Assembly (NCBI GenBank): GCA_028554795.2
Contig: CM068841.1
Span: 22,456,308-22,520,307, forward strand
Source of the DNA: Sinohyriopsis cumingii
Taxonomy: Eukaryota; Mollusca; Bivalvia; Unionida; Unionidae
Length of the DNA stretch: 64,000 nt
Direction of reading: 5' to 3'
The notes beneath the pieces were generated by a model that ran no database searches, was not told the DNA's origin, and was given only the letters and a program-made list of their open reading frames with translations. The translations under genes and the position numbers were made by a program. Below are positions 21,901-30,222 of this stretch, piece after piece. Each line of letters opens with the position of its first letter. Positions within the stretch are counted from its first letter, which is position 1.

Positions 21901-24879
21901 CTCGTGGGTCGGTGGTTCTTTCCGGGGTTTTCCCGGGTTCTTCCTCCACCATTAATACTGGCCGCCATATATGGCCTATCGTGTGCTGAAAAATGGCGTT
22001 AAACCCCACAACAACAACAACAACAACCAAGTGGGCATGGAACTTCCACTAGCCTCAACTGTGTTCAACCTCCCTTAAGTCAGTGGAACAAAAAATTATC
22101 AAGCTTATGGAGTTGATTTCTATAAAGGAGTGGATTTCTGCAAGAGTTATCTGCAACTTGGCGATCCTCTCGGTCCACCTGTTCATGCATCCTTTACATA
22201 TGACCTTGTTAGCCCAGTGGTGCCCATTTACATTTGACTGTATCAACAAATCATGATCTTGAATGAAATACTCTATTTCCTGTGCCAGTGGCAAATCAAA
22301 TGATGGTTCATGACAGAAAATTCTCTCAAAGTTCCCCAACCAGAACGTAAAAGTTTGCATTGATGCCAGTTCATGGAGCCAACGAGCGTGCCTGTTGCCT
22401 AGCTTCACCTCAGTCAGTGGCAAATGGGATTTACCTCTTCATACACCCATTGCCTAGCTTCACCTCAGTCAGTGGCAAATGGGATTTACTTCTTCACACC
22501 AACATTCTACAATGAAGGCCCAAGTACAGAAGTCATTTATATGGATGGTAGTCCTTGATGCAATGGATAACTCAGTAGGTGGCAGAAGTGTGCACAAATG
22601 AATAAAATGGTCTAATCATTTGTTCCTGGCATTGTCAAGAATTGGTCAGACCCTTCACAAAAAATGGTCCATCCATTAGCCAATTATTTATCAGATTTGT
22701 GATGATACATCTGTTTGCAATGTGGTAGAATTACAAACTGCCCACTGTCATTTCTCCAGGCCTGGAACCAGAAGCCTAGGTCATGGGATTCAATTTTAAG
22801 TCAGTTGGGAGGGGTTATGAAGCTGTGGCTAACACACCCAACCACACTGGTTGCTTAAGTGGTTAGAACATCCACCTCACATGCATCAAAGATTTATAAA
22901 AGTTGTACTAGCATCTGTCTTACTTGGCGCTTAGCAATTAGAGGTTAATGTTCAGACTGGTTGGCCTGGTGTCAGACTGGGTGGGACATGATGACATATG
23001 TCTGCTAAACATCACTATAAACTGCCACACAGCCAACATCTTAGTGATAAGACTAAAATTGTTAAAGCTATGTTAAATTCTAAATCACACATGCTAACCC
23101 ACCCCATTTCTTGTACCCGAAACAATTTTGGAAACTGAGGGGTAGCACATGTAAATTTGTTCTGACTCCCCCTGTAAGGTGGGACAAATCAAGGATAAAC
23201 AGAAAGCTCAATCTAAAAATAAACATTCCCACCATCCACTCACCTGCAACACTGTTTAAATAACCACTATCATGTTTCATTGCTGCTGGCACAGGCTACT
23301 TATTCATGCCCGTCTTGTCGGAAGATAAAACTTCTGCCTTTTGTCGTGTAGAGACACTCACAAGCTAGAAGACCCTTCAGGGACTGGTGCAATGCATACA
23401 GCATCATCCCACTGAGTAGTGAATCCAGCAATTGGTTAACTTTTTTTCTCTAGCTTTTTGAGGAGAAAAGTTGACCTTAGCTAAGATAGGGTACTGCTCC
23501 ATGATTTCATGCATCATGGCAGAGCAGATATTCAGTACAATAAGGACCCAGTCCATGCTCTCAAATACTTTAAGTGCCATGGAGCCCATCTATGCCACTT
23601 TATTAATTTAATACCATGGAAAGAGATGTAACCTCTCAAACCCTTGCATTGTGGCTTTGGTGAGAGGGTAGTGCATTCAGATTTCTCTGAAATCGCAAAA
23701 GTTACGATGCCTTATGAAGATCCCTGCTCATGAAATCAGCTATCAGCAAGCCATTTGTTTGAGCAGAACGTTTAAAGTGGAGACATAATAGAAATCATTG
23801 GATGGCAGCTGCAAGTCAATCTTGCAAAGCTTTCACGTTATTGATCTAGCATTGCAGAGACAAGAATTGAATCTAGTAAGTTTGGTGGCTGCAGCCCAGA
23901 CCATCACCAGGCCAGTTTAAAGTCAGCACAACCATGCCATCAGAATAGAATAATACTTTCATTGGATTTGCCTAAAATGTTTACTCAGCAAGGAAATCCT
24001 TTTAGCTTCTTTTCCTTATCAGGGTTTACATGATCATCAGTTGTGCTGGGAGTGAGGTTAATCCTCATCAACAGCCGTTTTCCATGCAAGGGTGAGCAAT
24101 GTAGACATTGGATGTTTAGCATTGCCTTCTTTTATTAGCTATTCTCCTATTGTTAATGTGATCATGAAATGTATTTAAAGGACAAGGCAAATTATTTCCC
24201 CAAGAATACTAGCCTGATCACTATTAAATTCTTCCACACCTCCCCACAAATGTGAGCATCCTGTTTGATGTAGTACTCAGACTAAAACGGAGTAAGCAAT
24301 AGTAACCACCTTGTGGTGTTCAGGAGTAGTAATGAGCAAGGGTTTCATCTCATCATCTCTGTGTCATATAGATGGCAAAGATGAAAATTTAGCAAGGATG
24401 CAAAGAAGCATGGCTTTTATTTACTAACATTAATGTGATCTTTTGAGTATTCTTGAGAAAATGGCCAAAAAATGGTGGCGGCTAAATATTATTCAACCCA
24501 TCTCACACGGGCAGTCAAATTTCCACCACACTCTTGAGGAGGAACTAAAGCTGGATAAATGATGCATAGACACCGGACATAAAAAATATCTGGCTCAAAT
24601 GTTTGGATAATTAAAGGAAGACAAAAGTCAGATAACATCTAATAAGTGAATGAGTCATTATTTTATTACATCTAAAGCAATTAGATTAATACTGAAACAT
24701 TTGATTAAGTTTTAATTATAAATTAAACTTTTTTCAATTATTTGTCTCAGTAATAAACATTACCTTCTTTGTTGTTTTTACAGTCGGTGGTTGAGCAGCT
24801 TACAGAAGTATCAGAGCCCGTAAAGGCTAAAATAGGGAAACAACTGGACCAGTGGGCGTCGCCTGACAGGTGTGAATGA
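1183..24879 (+). CDS. Aldo-keto reductase gene, 7 exons, 5' end outside window
   Basis: Joined exons 1183-1245, 3362-3547, 5528-5686, 10980-11158, 12415-12466, 16308-16469 and 24784-24879 give 897 nt, that is 298 residues plus TGA with no internal stop. By family this is a TIM-barrel, NAD(P)H-dependent cytosolic carbonyl reductase; the substrate cannot be read from sequence. The AKR catalytic tetrad is visible: Asp in FFDTAE, Tyr in EGYAGSEEVLG, Lys in IIATKFGF and His in DLLQTHFP. Downstream family blocks are GVCNFGP, LAYSPLQQGLLSGKY and the cofactor-binding stretch VVIVGCRTPEQVVENSK. Family members are about 320-340 residues, so roughly 30-45 N-terminal residues (normally containing the first strand and a GLGT-type motif) are missing. 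I found no exon for them in 1-1182. It resembles bacterial-type and potassium-channel-beta-like AKRs more than mammalian AKR1. Introns are 1.3-8.3 kb and full of repeats. Confidence 0.93.
1246..3361 (+). other. AKR intron a-b
   Basis: 2116-bp GT-AG intron. Apart from a (TGTC)n(TC)n run at 2547-2581 it is AT-rich unique-looking sequence in which I see no exon, RNA gene or element. Confidence 0.8.
2547..2581. repeat. (TGTC)n(TC)n compound microsatellite
   Basis: About six TGTC units running into about six TC units. Confidence 0.95.
3362..3547 (+). CDS. AKR exon b
   Basis: Acceptor TTGCAG ends at 3361, donor GTATTT begins at 3548; 186 nt, phase 0 at both ends. The product begins GYAGSEEVLGKCLEG, giving the catalytic Tyr directly after the TAE of the previous exon. 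It continues with DAIIATKFGF (catalytic Lys) and ends SLQKLQTDYIDLLQ, the strand leading to the catalytic His. The join DTAE|GYAGSEE matches the family's EGYG-S-E-LG block, which fixes this exon order. Confidence 0.95.
3848..5098. repeat. 33-bp minisatellite, about 38 copies
   Basis: Units read ATGAAATTTAACTGGTATAC plus CAGTAATCAGAAT. Variants at a few fixed positions (GTATACCAG, GTGTACCAG, GTATACCTG; ATCAG or ATTGG) occur in a recurring order, which suggests higher-order duplication blocks of several units. The unit length is a multiple of three and neither strand has a stop in most units, so long open frames arise on both strands (MKFNWYTSNQN repeats on plus, IPVKFHILITG on minus). It lies inside the AKR intron b-c. 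Confidence 0.97.
5528..5686 (+). CDS. AKR exon c
   Basis: Acceptor ATTTTAG ends at 5527, donor GTTTGT begins at 5687; 159 nt, phase 0. The product opens THFPSFIANMDEALEELK, the position of the family's (I/V)HWP segment with the catalytic His. It continues GRIRHFGVCNFGPKNL and ends KPVSCQ. The usual Trp after His is Phe here, and the loop between His and the ALEEL helix is about three residues shorter than I would expect. I found no extra exon in the intron before it (3548-5527), much of which is a minisatellite. Confidence 0.94.
6351..6480. repeat. Three-copy repeat of a 23-bp core
   Basis: TAGTTTTCATAATTTCACTA-GTC occurs at about 6351, 6392 and 6444, with partly similar spacers containing CTAGTAGA. 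It lies in AKR intron c-d. Confidence 0.8.
7330..8062. repeat. 79-82-bp minisatellite, about 9 copies
   Basis: The landmark AAATCTGGGCCCCC recurs at about 7333, 7412, 7493, 7572, 7651, 7733, 7814, 7895 and 7976. Each is followed by CTGAACCTGTTTCTGACTCC and a GAGGCTGCCAGTCACTGC segment. Two subtypes differ by a 2-3-base insertion (GATGCAAATGAG against GACGTGCAAGTGAG), so the unit length changes between 79 and 82. It is GC-richer than its surroundings. It lies in AKR intron c-d. Confidence 0.96.
9228..9463 (+). mobile_element. SINE family A, full length, with 13-bp target-site duplication
   Basis: tRNA-like head with box A TGGCCGAGTGG (from about 9229) and box B GGTTCGAGTCT (about 9290). Next come a body with GGTTCTTTCCGGG and a TGCTGAAAAATGGCGTTAAA block, and a (CAA)n tail. 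AACAAAATTGGTG flanks it exactly at 9215-9227 and 9464-9476, a perfect target-site duplication. It is transcribed in the AKR sense direction within intron c-d. Confidence 0.95.
10695..10768. repeat. 37-bp tandem duplication
   Basis: ATATGGAATCTT(T/C)C(A/T)TTC followed by AGAAATGGGTGACTACAGG occurs twice in tandem, 37 bases apart, about 210 bases before AKR exon d. Confidence 0.9.
10980..11158 (+). CDS. AKR exon d
   Basis: Acceptor TTTGCAG ends at 10979, donor GTATTC begins at 11159; 179 nt, starts phase 0 and ends after two bases of a codon. It encodes LGYSLLWRSAEHEVIPICRE, then NDINLLAYSPLQQGLLSGKY and EDLPEGRRRGKLFSAE. The LAYSPL-GLL-GKY block is a hallmark of the AKR superfamily and follows the VSCQ end of exon c exactly as family members read VSNQ. 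Confidence 0.95.
11674..11736. repeat. (AT)n microsatellite
   Basis: About 31 AT units in AKR intron d-e (11159-12414). The rest of that intron shows nothing else except a (GA)n run at 12249-12283. Confidence 0.97.
12249..12283. repeat. (GA)n microsatellite
   Basis: GA run of about 17 units with one A interruption, 132 bases before AKR exon e. Confidence 0.95.
12415..12466 (+). CDS. AKR exon e (short)
   Basis: A 52-nt exon between acceptor TTTTCAG (ending 12414) and donor GTTTGA (12467). Its first base completes the codon split after exon d (AG+C, Ser). It then encodes TKLSRHGQTGAEAEMFE. The RHG-GAEAE-FE segment is the expected linker between the GKY loop and the next helix, so the exon is supported although it is too short to stand out as an open frame. 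Confidence 0.92.
12908..12971. repeat. (AT)n microsatellite
   Basis: About 31 AT units in AKR intron e-f, similar in length to the run at 11674. Confidence 0.97.
13044..13187. repeat. 72-bp tandem duplication
   Basis: GTTTCTAAGC(A/G)ATCAATGAT followed by ATAAACAATATGACATAAAC and AAGATGACATCATAGCTTAC is present twice, 72 bases apart, with only one or two differences. The duplication is therefore recent. Confidence 0.93.
13525..14326. mobile_element. piggyBac-like MITE with TTAA target site
   Basis: Starts CCCTTTACCTCAT and ends ATGAGGTAAAGGG, a perfect 13-bp terminal inverted repeat. TTAA flanks it immediately at 13521-13524 and 14327-14330. TTAA duplication with ends beginning CCC is the signature of the piggyBac superfamily. 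At 802 bp it has no transposase reading frame, so it would be non-autonomous. The right subterminal part has about three repeats of a unit containing AAAGGCGTC-AAAGGCGCTTCCATG. It lies in AKR intron e-f. Confidence 0.88.
14331..16307 (+). other. Remainder of AKR intron e-f
   Basis: AT-rich sequence between the piggyBac-like element and AKR exon f. I see no exon, RNA gene or clear repeat. Open frames here are short and unsupported. Confidence 0.7.
16308..16469 (+). CDS. AKR exon f
   Basis: Acceptor GTAACAG ends at 16307, donor GTAAGTC begins at 16470; 162 nt, phase 0. It encodes FLQKMRDICAKADVPMSKAA, ISWIMQKEPNSVVIVGCRTP and EQVVENSKIIRIPD. The SVVIVGCRTPEQVVEN stretch is the AKR loop that binds the phosphate and adenine side of NADP(H). 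A second CAG at 16314 could act as an alternative acceptor dropping FLQ, but the longer form fits the family better. Confidence 0.94.
16470..17953 (+). other. First part of AKR intron f-g
   Basis: AT-rich intron sequence without recognisable features; the intron continues to 24783 and contains the elements listed next. Confidence 0.7.
17966..18204 (+). mobile_element. SINE family A, full length, 12-bp target-site duplication
   Basis: Box A TGGCCGAGTGG and box B GGTTCGAGTCT, then the family body and (CAA)n tail. ACTTCCAATATG flanks it at 17954-17965 and 18205-18216, a perfect duplication. Close to the copies at 9228 and 21772. Confidence 0.95.
18402..19204 (+). mobile_element. hAT-like DNA element, CAGACCTGCCAA ends
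   Basis: Left end CAGACCTGCCAAACCCT, right end AGGGTTGGCTGGTCTG: terminal inverted repeats of about 16 bp with few mismatches. CCACCA lies next to both ends (18396-18401, 19205-19210), a possible remnant of the target duplication. Left subterminal (GATTTTGCCCAAAGTCTTAC) and interior stretches match the element at 56794-57557 in opposite orientation. No intact transposase. CAG-starting ends suggest the hAT superfamily, but this is inference. Confidence 0.75.
19229..19402. repeat. 26-bp tandem repeat, about 6-7 copies
   Basis: Units ACCATAGTGGTCATCTAACA-AATGT and ACCATAGTGGCCATCATGAA-AATGC alternate, giving a 52-bp higher-order unit, then decay at the right end. It begins 25 bases after the hAT-like element. 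Confidence 0.88.
19403..21250 (+). other. AKR intron sequence without identified features
   Basis: AT-rich, with a T-rich run at 20178-20192. The short minus-strand frame at 20898-21080 has no family I recognise. Part of 21100-21250 may be the decayed start of the DIRS-like element that follows. Confidence 0.55.
21255..22620 (+). pseudogene. Decayed DIRS-like retroelement (reverse transcriptase/RNase H), split by a SINE
   Basis: Broken plus-strand frames keep the order of DIRS-type polymerase landmarks: WGYRFNLSNPIPP (about 21280), YSRLVLDSR and LGPVMNLNGLSRYV (about 21414-21500, compare YSRLFLVPK...RPVIDLS-LN), HLFMHPLHMTLLAQW (about 22179-22220, compare L-MRPLQ--L--W), KVCIDASS (about 22345, the RNase H Asp) and SVSGKWDL (about 22410). 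The catalytic YxDD region is not recognisable, and stops and frameshifts occur throughout. A SINE (21772-22026) sits inside it. A 54-bp direct duplication (22396-22500) falls in the RNase H part. No tyrosine recombinase domain was found. Confidence 0.65.
21772..22026 (+). mobile_element. SINE family A, full length, 15-bp target-site duplication
   Basis: Box A TGGCCGAGTGG, box B GGTTCGAGTCT, full body and (CAA)n tail. CCAAGTGGGCATGGA flanks it at 21757-21771 and 22027-22041, a perfect 15-bp duplication, so the insertion is fairly young. The duplicated bases belong to the DIRS-like coding remnant, so the SINE entered an existing DIRS fragment. Confidence 0.96.
22845..23090 (+). mobile_element. 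SINE family B copy, degenerate
   Basis: Diverged tRNA-like head (GTTGCTTAAGTGGTTAGAACATCC) followed by the family body: AAAGATTTATAAAAG, GGTTGGCCTGGTGTCAG, CTGGGTGGGACATGATG and CATCACTATAAACTGCCACAC. Box B is lost by deletion. Confidence 0.85.
23091..24783 (+). other. Last part of AKR intron f-g
   Basis: No reliable feature. 23100-24000 is less AT-rich than the surrounding introns and may be an old element, but I could not match it to a family. Confidence 0.6.
24784..24879 (+). CDS. AKR exon g, C terminus
   Basis: Acceptor TTTACAG ends at 24783. The exon encodes SVVEQLTEVSEPVKAKIGKQ then LDQWASPDRCE and stops at TGA 24877-24879. The family ends with a similar helix (LE-I--PVK--LGK--D-W-SPSR), so this is a natural C terminus. 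A GACAG|GTGTGA sequence just before the stop could serve as a donor to another exon, but the length already fits. Confidence 0.88.
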   Translation, partial: SVVEQLTEVSEPVKAKIGKQLDQWASPDRCE

Positions 24880-25159
24880 TGAACAGGTGTTCATTTATAC
24901 AGTAGGGTTGCAGATGGTATTATTCAATAGGGTCAATGTTTCTGAAAGCAAGGGACAAAGGCCATGTTAAAAAAGTTGATCATTTGTTCTCCTTGGAAGT
25001 CTTTATTGTGATGGGGAAATGCTGCAATACACAATTCTTCAAGAGGTTTTGATGTACACAACAAAGGTTTGACGACTATATGGTTTGATCATGGATTGGA
25101 GAATGCAGTATTAGGTACTGTCTTTTGCACACCCAGAAATGTATCTGTACTGGAAGGGA

Positions 25160-25165
25160 AATAAA
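25160..25165 (+). terminator. Polyadenylation signal of the AKR gene
   Basis: The first AATAAA after the stop codon lies 281 bases downstream and is followed by a T-rich, TG-containing stretch (25169-25195). This predicts a 3' UTR of about 300 nt ending near 25185. Confidence 0.65.
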
Positions 25166-25185
25166 CAACTTTTTTTAAAATGGCC

Positions 25186-26607
25186 TTTTATGTTATAATT
25201 ACAGTAGTCCTCTTCATGAACGGATCCCGTGACCACACACTTTTTATGGCCAGAATCCCTTGGCATTGACGAGCTGGTATTCAAAGGTACCTCTAAAGAA
25301 GGGCCACCCTTCTACTGCAACCAGGGGCCAGCATATTAGTGCAAAAATGTAAAATGTGCCCTTCACAAGCAGCCACATTTTATTGTGTGCAAAACCAATA
25401 TTTAATTCATACGGTAAGGTAAGTGATCAGATTATCTTTGCTGACATCTGTTTCCCAATGTAAGATTTTCTTTATTGAAAGAAGTGTTGGCTAAAGTATG
25501 TGTACCAACCACTTAGGTTATTATATTTGTCTGCATAATTAAATTTTGTACTGAACAATTACCAACATAGAAATAAATAATTACAAAACATTAACATGTT
25601 ATCACATACATGGAGAATTAATTCTTTAGAAGAAAAAGCACAAGTTATCTGACTTGACAACAATGGGGAGAGTTCAAGATTTCTTGCCAAAGATTGTATG
25701 TTGTCCAACAAACAGCATTGTGACAGATAAGCAGAATATTATGCAGCAGTGGGACTCCGGAGTAATGGAAGGAGAATTATTTTAAATGACAAGCAATGTA
25801 TGTACCAAGATTTAAATGACTCTTTTGAATGGTTTTGCAGTGTGCATGCCAACAATACCCCACTTCTATTTTGCTCTTTAAGAACTATTATGTTGACTTG
25901 GAATAAGTCTTTTCTCAAGTCAAGAAGAACCTTTTAAAAATTAATGCTGCTTTTAAATGAAGATATTAAATGCTTTGAAGTCAGTTGTAGCTTTCCTTCA
26001 CATACTTGTCACAAATATGGAACTCCTCTGGCAAGGCCACCTGTCTTTCCCAGTGCAGAAGGGGTTGTCATATAAGAGGGGTATCTCTGTACATGCCGGA
26101 TCCTGTGATATTCAATAGCTTTGAATCACGTTCAGAGATTTCCAGTGAAAGATATTTTATCTACTGAATTGAATTTCAAAATTTGTCTCCAGTTATTCGT
26201 TGCATAAATCGAATACGTGTAAAAAAATTAATGCACTGAAACCATATTTCTTGACTAGCATTTGTGTGATGTGGGACAATATCACACAAATACTAGTCAA
26301 AACTAAAAATGTTTCAGTAGAAGGGGGGACGTGTTATTTCCCCTTATCAAATGTCTTTCCTACTGAATGTGACACATGTATTTATAGATACAATAGATTA
26401 TAAGATACATAAAAGGATTTTAAGAGCAATCAACATTTTATATTTAACAGTTCATTAGGCATCTTTAAATTTTAGTGGTGGATACACATTCTGAAAATTC
26501 TAAACATTTCCAAATCTTTACAAAATAAATGTCAGATGTATATTCTTTACAAAACATTATTTTGAATCAACATTTGAGAATCGGCTTTATATATTCAGCA
26601 GCTTCAA
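25186..26607. other. Intergenic, 3' of AKR
   Basis: AT-rich sequence with no supported gene. Two short stretches (25204-25330, 25990-26105) share GGATCC(C/T)GTGA and AGGCCACCT-like segments and could be ends of an old element; this is weak. Confidence 0.5.
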
Positions 26608-26930
26608 AGACCGCTATGGTGGCCTAGTGGTTTGAGTGTCCACCTCGGATGCGGGAGGTTGCAGATGCAAGTCATATCAAAGACTTATAAAAATGGTACT
26701 AACAGCTGCCTCATTAGGCACTCAGCACTAAGAGGTTAGTGTTTGGACTGGTCGGCCTGGTGTCAGGATAATGTGACTGGGTGGGACATGATGCTACATG
26801 TCTGTAGCATGATGCCTCAGTACTAGACATCACTATAAACTGTCACACTGCAGACACTGTAGTGATACGACTGAAAAATTGTTAAAGCTACGTTAAAACT
26901 CCAAAACAAACACGCAACAGTTTTAAATTG
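26608..26930 (+). mobile_element. SINE family B, near full length
   Basis: Head GGTGGCCTAGTGGTTTGAGT (box A TGGCCTAGTGG) and a degraded box B. Then the whole body (GACTTATAAAAATGGTACTA, GACTGGTCGGCCTGGTGTCA, GGGTGGGACATGATGCTACA, CATCACTATAAACTGTCAC), ending near GTTAAAACTCCAAAACAAAC. Confidence 0.93.
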
Positions 26931-27082
26931 CCTTGGATATTTTTCATTTCTAACTTGCATATTTGCATGTCAGAATTATTTATCACAAATAGAATTCAGT
27001 GTCTTTTATTAGTCTAAATGTCGGAATTTTAAAATTTTTACCTGATCGTCACTTTACTGTGAAATTGTTAAATCAAGTATTT

Positions 27083-27178
27083 GATGTGGGACTTTAGTAA
27101 AGATTTAGGTTATTGAAATAATTATATTTTGTGAGGTGATGTGGGACTTTAGTAAAGATTTAGGTTATTGAAATAATT
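27083..27178. repeat. 55-bp direct duplication
   Basis: GATGTGGGACTTTAGTAAAG plus ATTTAGGTTATTGAAATAAT occurs at 27083 and again at 27138, identical over about 41 bases. Confidence 0.93.
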
Positions 27179-27214
27179 CTATGGGCAAGGTGGAAAAAAA
27201 AACATACTAGCTTA

Positions 27215-27398
27215 CATTGTTGTTGTAGGGTTTAATGCCATTTTTCAGCACACAATAGGCTATACATGGTGGCCAGTATTTATGGTGGAGGAAGAACATG
27301 GGAAAAGCCCAAAAAGAACCACCGACCCACGAGAAGCTACTGGCAAGCTTTCTCACATACCCACATTGTCCAAATCCGAGACTCGAACCCATGCAGAG
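27215..27398 (-). mobile_element. SINE family A, 5'-truncated
   Basis: Minus-oriented copy from the (CAA)n tail to box B; the box A part of the head is missing. TACTAGCTTA flanks it at 27205-27214 and 27399-27408. A 5'-truncated copy that still has a target duplication is typical of incomplete target-primed reverse transcription. Confidence 0.93.
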
Positions 27399-27461
27399 TA
27401 CTAGCTTATAAATATTTTTACTTCTAAATTAGTTTTCTTCTTTGAAATGGAGTATTGTATA

Positions 27462-27556
27462 CATCAGACTGAACTGCATAGATCCAGATCTGTCATTGCT
27501 TATTGCACTAGCAGATCTGGGTCTATGTTGTTTGCAGTTGGATAGACTTGTACATT
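27462..27556. mobile_element. Fold-back element copy
   Basis: Palindrome-like stretch: GATCCAGATCTG, a TGC-TTATTGCACTA middle, then GCAGATCTGGGTC and GTTTGCAGTTGGA. Same family as 36952-37130, 54080-54172, 59495-59597 and 61040-61230. Confidence 0.65.
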
Positions 27557-27852
27557 GTTTATATTACATATAGATAAATATGTATAATGTGTGTGTGTGT
27601 ATAGGTATGTATGCATAAAGAATACAAATCATATGGTGAATAACAATAACTTGTTGCTGATACTGGAAAATATTTTTAGTGACCTAGAAATCGATGGGCC
27701 ATAACGACGTTATTTTACGTAAATTTTTGTAAGCTATCCTGAATATTTCATTGTTATAGTAGTCATAGGCTATTAAGCAAATTTAGAGAATCATTTAAAA
27801 GAAAATGTATTGGCTGCAAAATTTAATTTTATTTGTGCATGGTTGTCTTTTT

Positions 27853-28385
27853 CTAGTCTTTTTGGTTTAAACCGCTTAGTTTCAATGTTCTAAGGCGGCG
27901 TATCCAGTAAGATTCCTTTTCTTTCCTGGTTTGGGAACTCCACTTGGGGTTGTGAGCAATTGCAATAAGTGTTATATCACTGAAAGTGTGGCCAGGGGAG
28001 GAGAAGCGTTCTGCGACCAGGCTTCTGTACAGCTTCTTTGTCATCCAATCAGATCTATAAAGGTTGATCCTTTTGTGTAACTTTTTCAGTTTCTCTGACA
28101 TACTGAAGGTTACGATCTTACATGTGAGGAGATAAATCAAAGTGTTTTGCACGTTTTGTTTGGACCATGTATGTTTAGTTTTTCTCCAGTCATTGTATTA
28201 GAAAATGCCCTGGTCTCTATCATATGTTGACAGGTTTTGCACCTTTTATCACCACAGGGGCCAGATCGACTAGGGTGGTCTTGATTAGTGATTGGCATTA
28301 GTTTTGCCCTGACTAGGATGTCCTTGAGGTTTTTTTGGTCTCCAGTAGGCTACTACAGGTTTGTTAGAGAGGATTAACTTTAGTT
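27853..28385 (-). pseudogene. Penelope-like element fragment with GIY-YIG endonuclease end
   Basis: Reading the minus strand: SNKPVVAYWRP, then after a one-base slip NLKDILVRAKL, the cysteine motif GPCGDKRCKTCQHM (about 28262-28221), a stop, and after another shift IYLLTCK. It ends LVAERFSSPGHTFSDI...ESYWIRRLRTLKLSGLN. This order (NL-D-LV-A, CG---C-TC, VA-HF-S-GH, E--WI--L-T--P-GLN) is that of the reverse-transcriptase-to-GIY-YIG part of endonuclease-bearing Penelope-like retroelements. Two frameshifts and missing catalytic RT blocks make it a dead fragment. No terminal repeats were found. Confidence 0.78.
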
Positions 28386-29225
28386 TCCTTTAAATTGTCC
28401 TACATGTGTTTCATTTCTGTTAATAAGACATTTTTAGCAACTATATTAAAGTTAAAAAAGGGCACTTTTGTTTTGATGTCAGTCTGCTGGACACTGATTG
28501 TCTGGTTTTTTTCAGCAGACTTCTGCCCTCGTTCCTCAATCAGGAATGGACCCTTGGGTCATGGTATTCATGGTCTGTTGCAAACACAAAAATTAGATCT
28601 TCACGCATGAAAGAGAATTCACAGTAAAAACAGAAGACAGCACAGCTTGCTACACCAATGCAAACTGGAAACATTTTACCAGAAACAAACTGTTCCAACT
28701 ACCCAACTTGTGATGCAATTACTTTCAGCTCCTTTTGGTAATAAAGGCTGAGCATCATAAACCCCTGTTGAGAGCATAGCTTACCTTTTGGGGCACAGTT
28801 AAAAAGTAATTTTGTGTTTGAATTTCAGGAAATAGTAGATGTAAGTGAATCAGGTCATATAAATGCAGCACTCGGTAATTTAGTCACTGCATGATTACTA
28901 CTTGCCTTGATCAAAAGACAGACGTACATCTAGTCAGTAGTGCACAAGATTTGGTATGCATAAAACACTGATCCAATAAAAACAACGCTACAGATAAGAC
29001 TGAAATGTCTAATAAAGTCACAATATACAGTATTCAAACAAAGGTACATAACCCTACAAGACTGCTCAAGAAGCAGACTTAAAAGTGTTGCTTAAACTCA
29101 TTGATGGATCATGTAGGTCAAGTAACCGGCTTTTGATGTGACGATGTAACTGAAGCTTCAAATATAAGTTGTGATGATCCAAGATGGATCCATAAACTAA
29201 TATTAATGATAACTGAACCAATGAA
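28386..29225. other. Intergenic, no feature seen
   Basis: Nothing recognised; the first part could include upstream remains of the Penelope-like element. Confidence 0.5.
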
Positions 29226-30222
29226 GAGATGGACATGCAGCAGATTAGGTCAACACTATATGCCCCGTTAAAGCTATGCAGAGATGGACATACACTTGGA
29301 CAGATTATGGTAATATATGCCCATTTCAAGATGTGATGGAGAGATGGACATACACCATGACAAATTAGGTCAACATTATATGCCCCTTTAAAGGTATGAT
29401 GCAGAGATAGACATACACCTGGACCAATTAGGTCAACAGTCTATGCCCCTTTAAAGGTATGATGGAGAAATGTACATATGCCTGGACCAATTAGGTCAAC
29501 ACAATATGCCACTTTAAAGGTATGATGCAGAGATGGACATACACCTGCACAAATTAGGTCAACAGTCTATGCCCCTTTAAAGGTATGATGGAGAAATGTA
29601 CATATGCCCGGACCAATTAGGTCAACACAATATGCCCCTTTAAAGGTATGATGCAGAGATGGACATACACCTGCACAAATTAGGTCAACAGTCTATGCCC
29701 CTTTAAAGGTATGATAGAGAAATGTACATATGCCTCGACCAATTAGGTCAACACAATATGCCCCTTTAAAGGTATGATGCAGAGATGGACATAGACCTGC
29801 ACAAATTAGGTCAACACTACATGCCCCTTTAAAGGTATGATGGAGAGATGGATATACACCTGGACCAATTAGGTCAACACTATATGCCCCTTTAAAGGTA
29901 TGATGGAGAGATGGATATACACCTGGACCAATTAGGTCAACACTTTATGCCTCTTTGAGGGTATGATGGAGAGATGGACATATGCCTGGACAAATTAGGT
30001 CAACAATATCTGCCCCTCTGAAGGTATGATAGAGTGATGGACATGCACCTGGACAGACTGGCAACAGATTAGAACAACACTATATGCCCCTTTAAAGGTA
30101 TGATGGAGAGATGGACATACACCTGGACAAATTAGGTCAACACTACATGCCCCCTGGAAAAGATGATGGAGAGAAGGACAGATTTACAAAAGGTTAGGTC
30201 AGCATCATTTGCACCTTTAATG
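29226..30222. repeat. 63-bp minisatellite, about 15 copies
   Basis: Unit: GAGATGGACATACACCTGGA, then CCAATTAGGTCAACACTATA, then TGCCCCTTTAAAGGTATGAT and a G/CA linker. A subset alternates a GAAATGTACATATGCC variant with the standard unit, giving 126-bp dimers between about 29460 and 29760. One unit near 30050 carries an insertion. Confidence 0.95.

Noticed and set aside
25204-26105. Possible DNA element with paired GGATCC(C/T)GTGA stretches
   Set aside because: The two stretches are short, imperfect and lack clear termini or target duplications.
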